NCBI GenBank assembly: GCA_017614275.1
Contig: JAGACE010000073.1
Span: 1 to 6,233, forward strand
Length of the DNA: 6,233 nucleotides
Direction: 5' to 3'
Origin: Clostridia bacterium
GTDB taxonomy: Bacteria > Bacillota > Clostridia > Oscillospirales > Acutalibacteraceae
The position numbers and the translations under genes were made by a program. Under the pieces are notes generated by a model. It saw nothing but the letters and a program-made list of their open reading frames with translations, was not told the origin of the DNA and searched no databases. Shown here in pieces: positions 5,170 through 6,233 of this stretch (positions are counted from its first letter, which is position 1; every line of letters starts with the position of its first letter).

Positions 5170-6233
5170 ATGAACGAATATTTCCCGAAACTCTTTGAGC
5201 CCTTCAACATCGGCACATGTGAGGTCCCGAACCGCATCACGCTGGTCCCCATGCTGCTGGAAGTGGCGGAGCTCGACGGCACGGCCGGCGACCGTTGCAT
5301 CGAGTACTACACCGAGCGCGCCAAGGGCGGCGTTGGCCTCATCCAGACCGAGGTCACCCGTATCAGCGACTGGACCGGTTGTACCGGCCCGAGACAGCTG
5401 TCAGTCACTTCTGACCGCTGCATCCCCGGCCTGACGAAACTGGCCGATTCCGTCCACAAAGAAGGCTCCAAGATCTTCGTGCAGCTGCATCACCCGGGTC
5501 GTCAGACCTATCAGCTGATCGTCATGGTCTGGAAACTGTCCGACGTCGTCGGCCGTCGCTGGGACGGCTGGTGGAAGCTCTTCTTCGGTATGACGAAGTA
5601 TTTCGATTACTTTGAGAAGCCCTTCCTCCACAAGATCTATCCCCGCACGGTCTCCGCTTCCGGCGGGATCCCGGCAAACCTCTGCTGCTCCCCCATCGAC
5701 GAGACCCAGAAGGTCCGTGCTCTGACCAAGTGGGAGATCCAGAAACTGGAAGATGAATTCGCACAGGGCGCCCTGCGCTGCAAGAAGGCCGGCATCGACG
5801 GCGTTCAGCTGCACTGCTCTCACGGTTATTTCCTGCAGCAGTTCATCTCCCCGTATACCAACCATCGTGAAGATGAATACGGCGGATCTCTGGACAACCG
5901 TCTCCGCATCGTCAAGAACATCATCGACAAGATCCACAAGCTCTGCGGACCCGATTATCCCATTTCCGCACGTCTCACCGCGGACGAGTACTATCGTCTG
6001 TTCGGCTATGATGTCGGTTACACCCTCGAAGAAGGCGTGGAGATCGCCAAGAAACTGGAAAGCTACGGCATCCAGCATCTCGAACTGTCCGCCGGTACCT
6101 ACGACTGCATGAACGCATGGTGCGAACCGACGTCCTTCGACCTCGGCTGGCGGAAAGACAACGGTAAGGCCATCAAAGAGGCCGTCAACATCCCGGTCGG
6201 CCACACCGGCGTCATCCGTACTCCGGAACAGGC
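5170..6233 (+). CDS. Old Yellow Enzyme family NADH:flavin oxidoreductase (3' end outside window)
   Basis: The first 354 residues of an OYE-like flavoenzyme, with an open frame to the window edge. Such enzymes use FMN to reduce activated C=C bonds; long anaerobe members (2,4-dienoyl-CoA reductase or bile-acid BaiCD/BaiH type) add an Fe-S cluster and a C-terminal FAD/NADH domain, which would lie beyond 6233. Visible motifs are KLFEPFNIGTCEVPNRI (7-23), YYTERAKGGVGLIQTE (46-61), QLHHPGRQ (105-112), HCSHGYFLQQFISPYTNHRED (215-235, with catalytic HxxH), YGGSLDNRLR (237-246) and the FMN-contacting R268 in SARLT. Residues 113-172 form an insertion rich in Trp and Phe relative to short OYEs. Ten of 19 Arg codons are CGT, unlike the upstream genes, suggesting high expression or separate ancestry. 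A strong promoter and duplicated palindromes precede it, so it is probably regulated by a repressor. The substrate is not known; a steroid or bile-acid role would be speculation. Confidence 0.92.
   Translation, partial: MNEYFPKLFEPFNIGTCEVPNRITLVPMLLEVAELDGTAGDRCIEYYTERAKGGVGLIQTEVTRISDWTGCTGPRQLSVTSDRCIPGLTKLADSVHKEGSKIFVQLHHPGRQTYQLIVMVWKLSDVVGRRWDGWWKLFFGMTKYFDYFEKPFLHKIYPRTVSASGGIPANLCCSPIDETQKVRALTKWEIQKLEDEFAQGALRCKKAGIDGVQLHCSHGYFLQQFISPYTNHREDEYGGSLDNRLRIVKNIIDKIHKLCGPDYPISARLTADEYYRLFGYDVGYTLEEGVEIAKKLESYGIQHLELSAGTYDCMNAWCEPTSFDLGWRKDNGKAIKEAVNIPVGHTGVIRTPEQ

Noticed and set aside
5401..6204. A 267-codon open frame on the minus strand inside the flavin oxidoreductase gene
   Set aside because: It is antisense to an unmistakable Old Yellow Enzyme sequence and has no family signature of its own.
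5170..6233. Assignment of the flavin oxidoreductase to baiCD or baiH (bile-acid dehydroxylation)
   Set aside because: The fold and length class fit, but no other bai gene is visible, the C-terminus is missing, and the aromatic insertion does not by itself identify the substrate.

Overview
The window reads as a stretch of chromosome from a high-GC, strictly or facultatively anaerobic bacterium. The support is a single-chain pyruvate:ferredoxin oxidoreductase, an anaerobe-type Old Yellow Enzyme, strong AGGAGG-type ribosome binding sites and intrinsic terminators with long U-tracts. A high-GC clostridial Firmicute is my best guess, but that is inference: there is no rRNA or marker gene here. No mobile element, tRNA, rRNA or CRISPR array was seen.

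Layout, left to right. (1) Bases 1-928 hold the 3' end of a pyruvate:ferredoxin oxidoreductase gene, closed by an intrinsic terminator at 975-1006. (2) Bases 1063-2264 form a two-gene operon: a pyridoxamine-phosphate-oxidase-like flavoprotein (1103-1579), then 15 bp later a LUD-domain (LutC/YkgG-type) protein (1595-2221). A hairpin at 2233-2264 ends the operon and also works in the opposite direction. (3) Convergent to it, on the minus strand, is a large gene (2271-4841, 856 aa). It encodes a degenerate RecA/KaiC-like N-terminus, a PPDK/PEP-synthase-type ATP-grasp domain with its nucleotide-binding residues intact, and a conserved C-terminal domain of unknown role. It has no phosphohistidine domain and no PEP/pyruvate barrel. 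(4) A 328-bp divergent intergenic region (4842-5169) is rich in regulatory structure. It holds an intrinsic terminator in the leader of the minus-strand gene, directly abutting its Shine-Dalgarno; a strong promoter for the plus-strand gene; and two copies of a palindrome-plus-direct-repeat module. (5) From 5170 to the window end is the 5' part of an Old Yellow Enzyme family NADH:flavin oxidoreductase with an unusual Trp/Phe-rich insertion.

The genes are broadly consistent with anaerobic redox and pyruvate/PEP-level metabolism: pyruvate oxidation to acetyl-CoA with reduced ferredoxin, a LUD protein from a lactate-utilisation superfamily, a dikinase-like ATP-grasp protein, and flavin-dependent reductases. 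They are separate transcription units, and no shared pathway is proven by the sequence. The points most worth a second look are the reduced dikinase architecture, its leader terminator, and the repeated palindromic operator in front of the flavin oxidoreductase.
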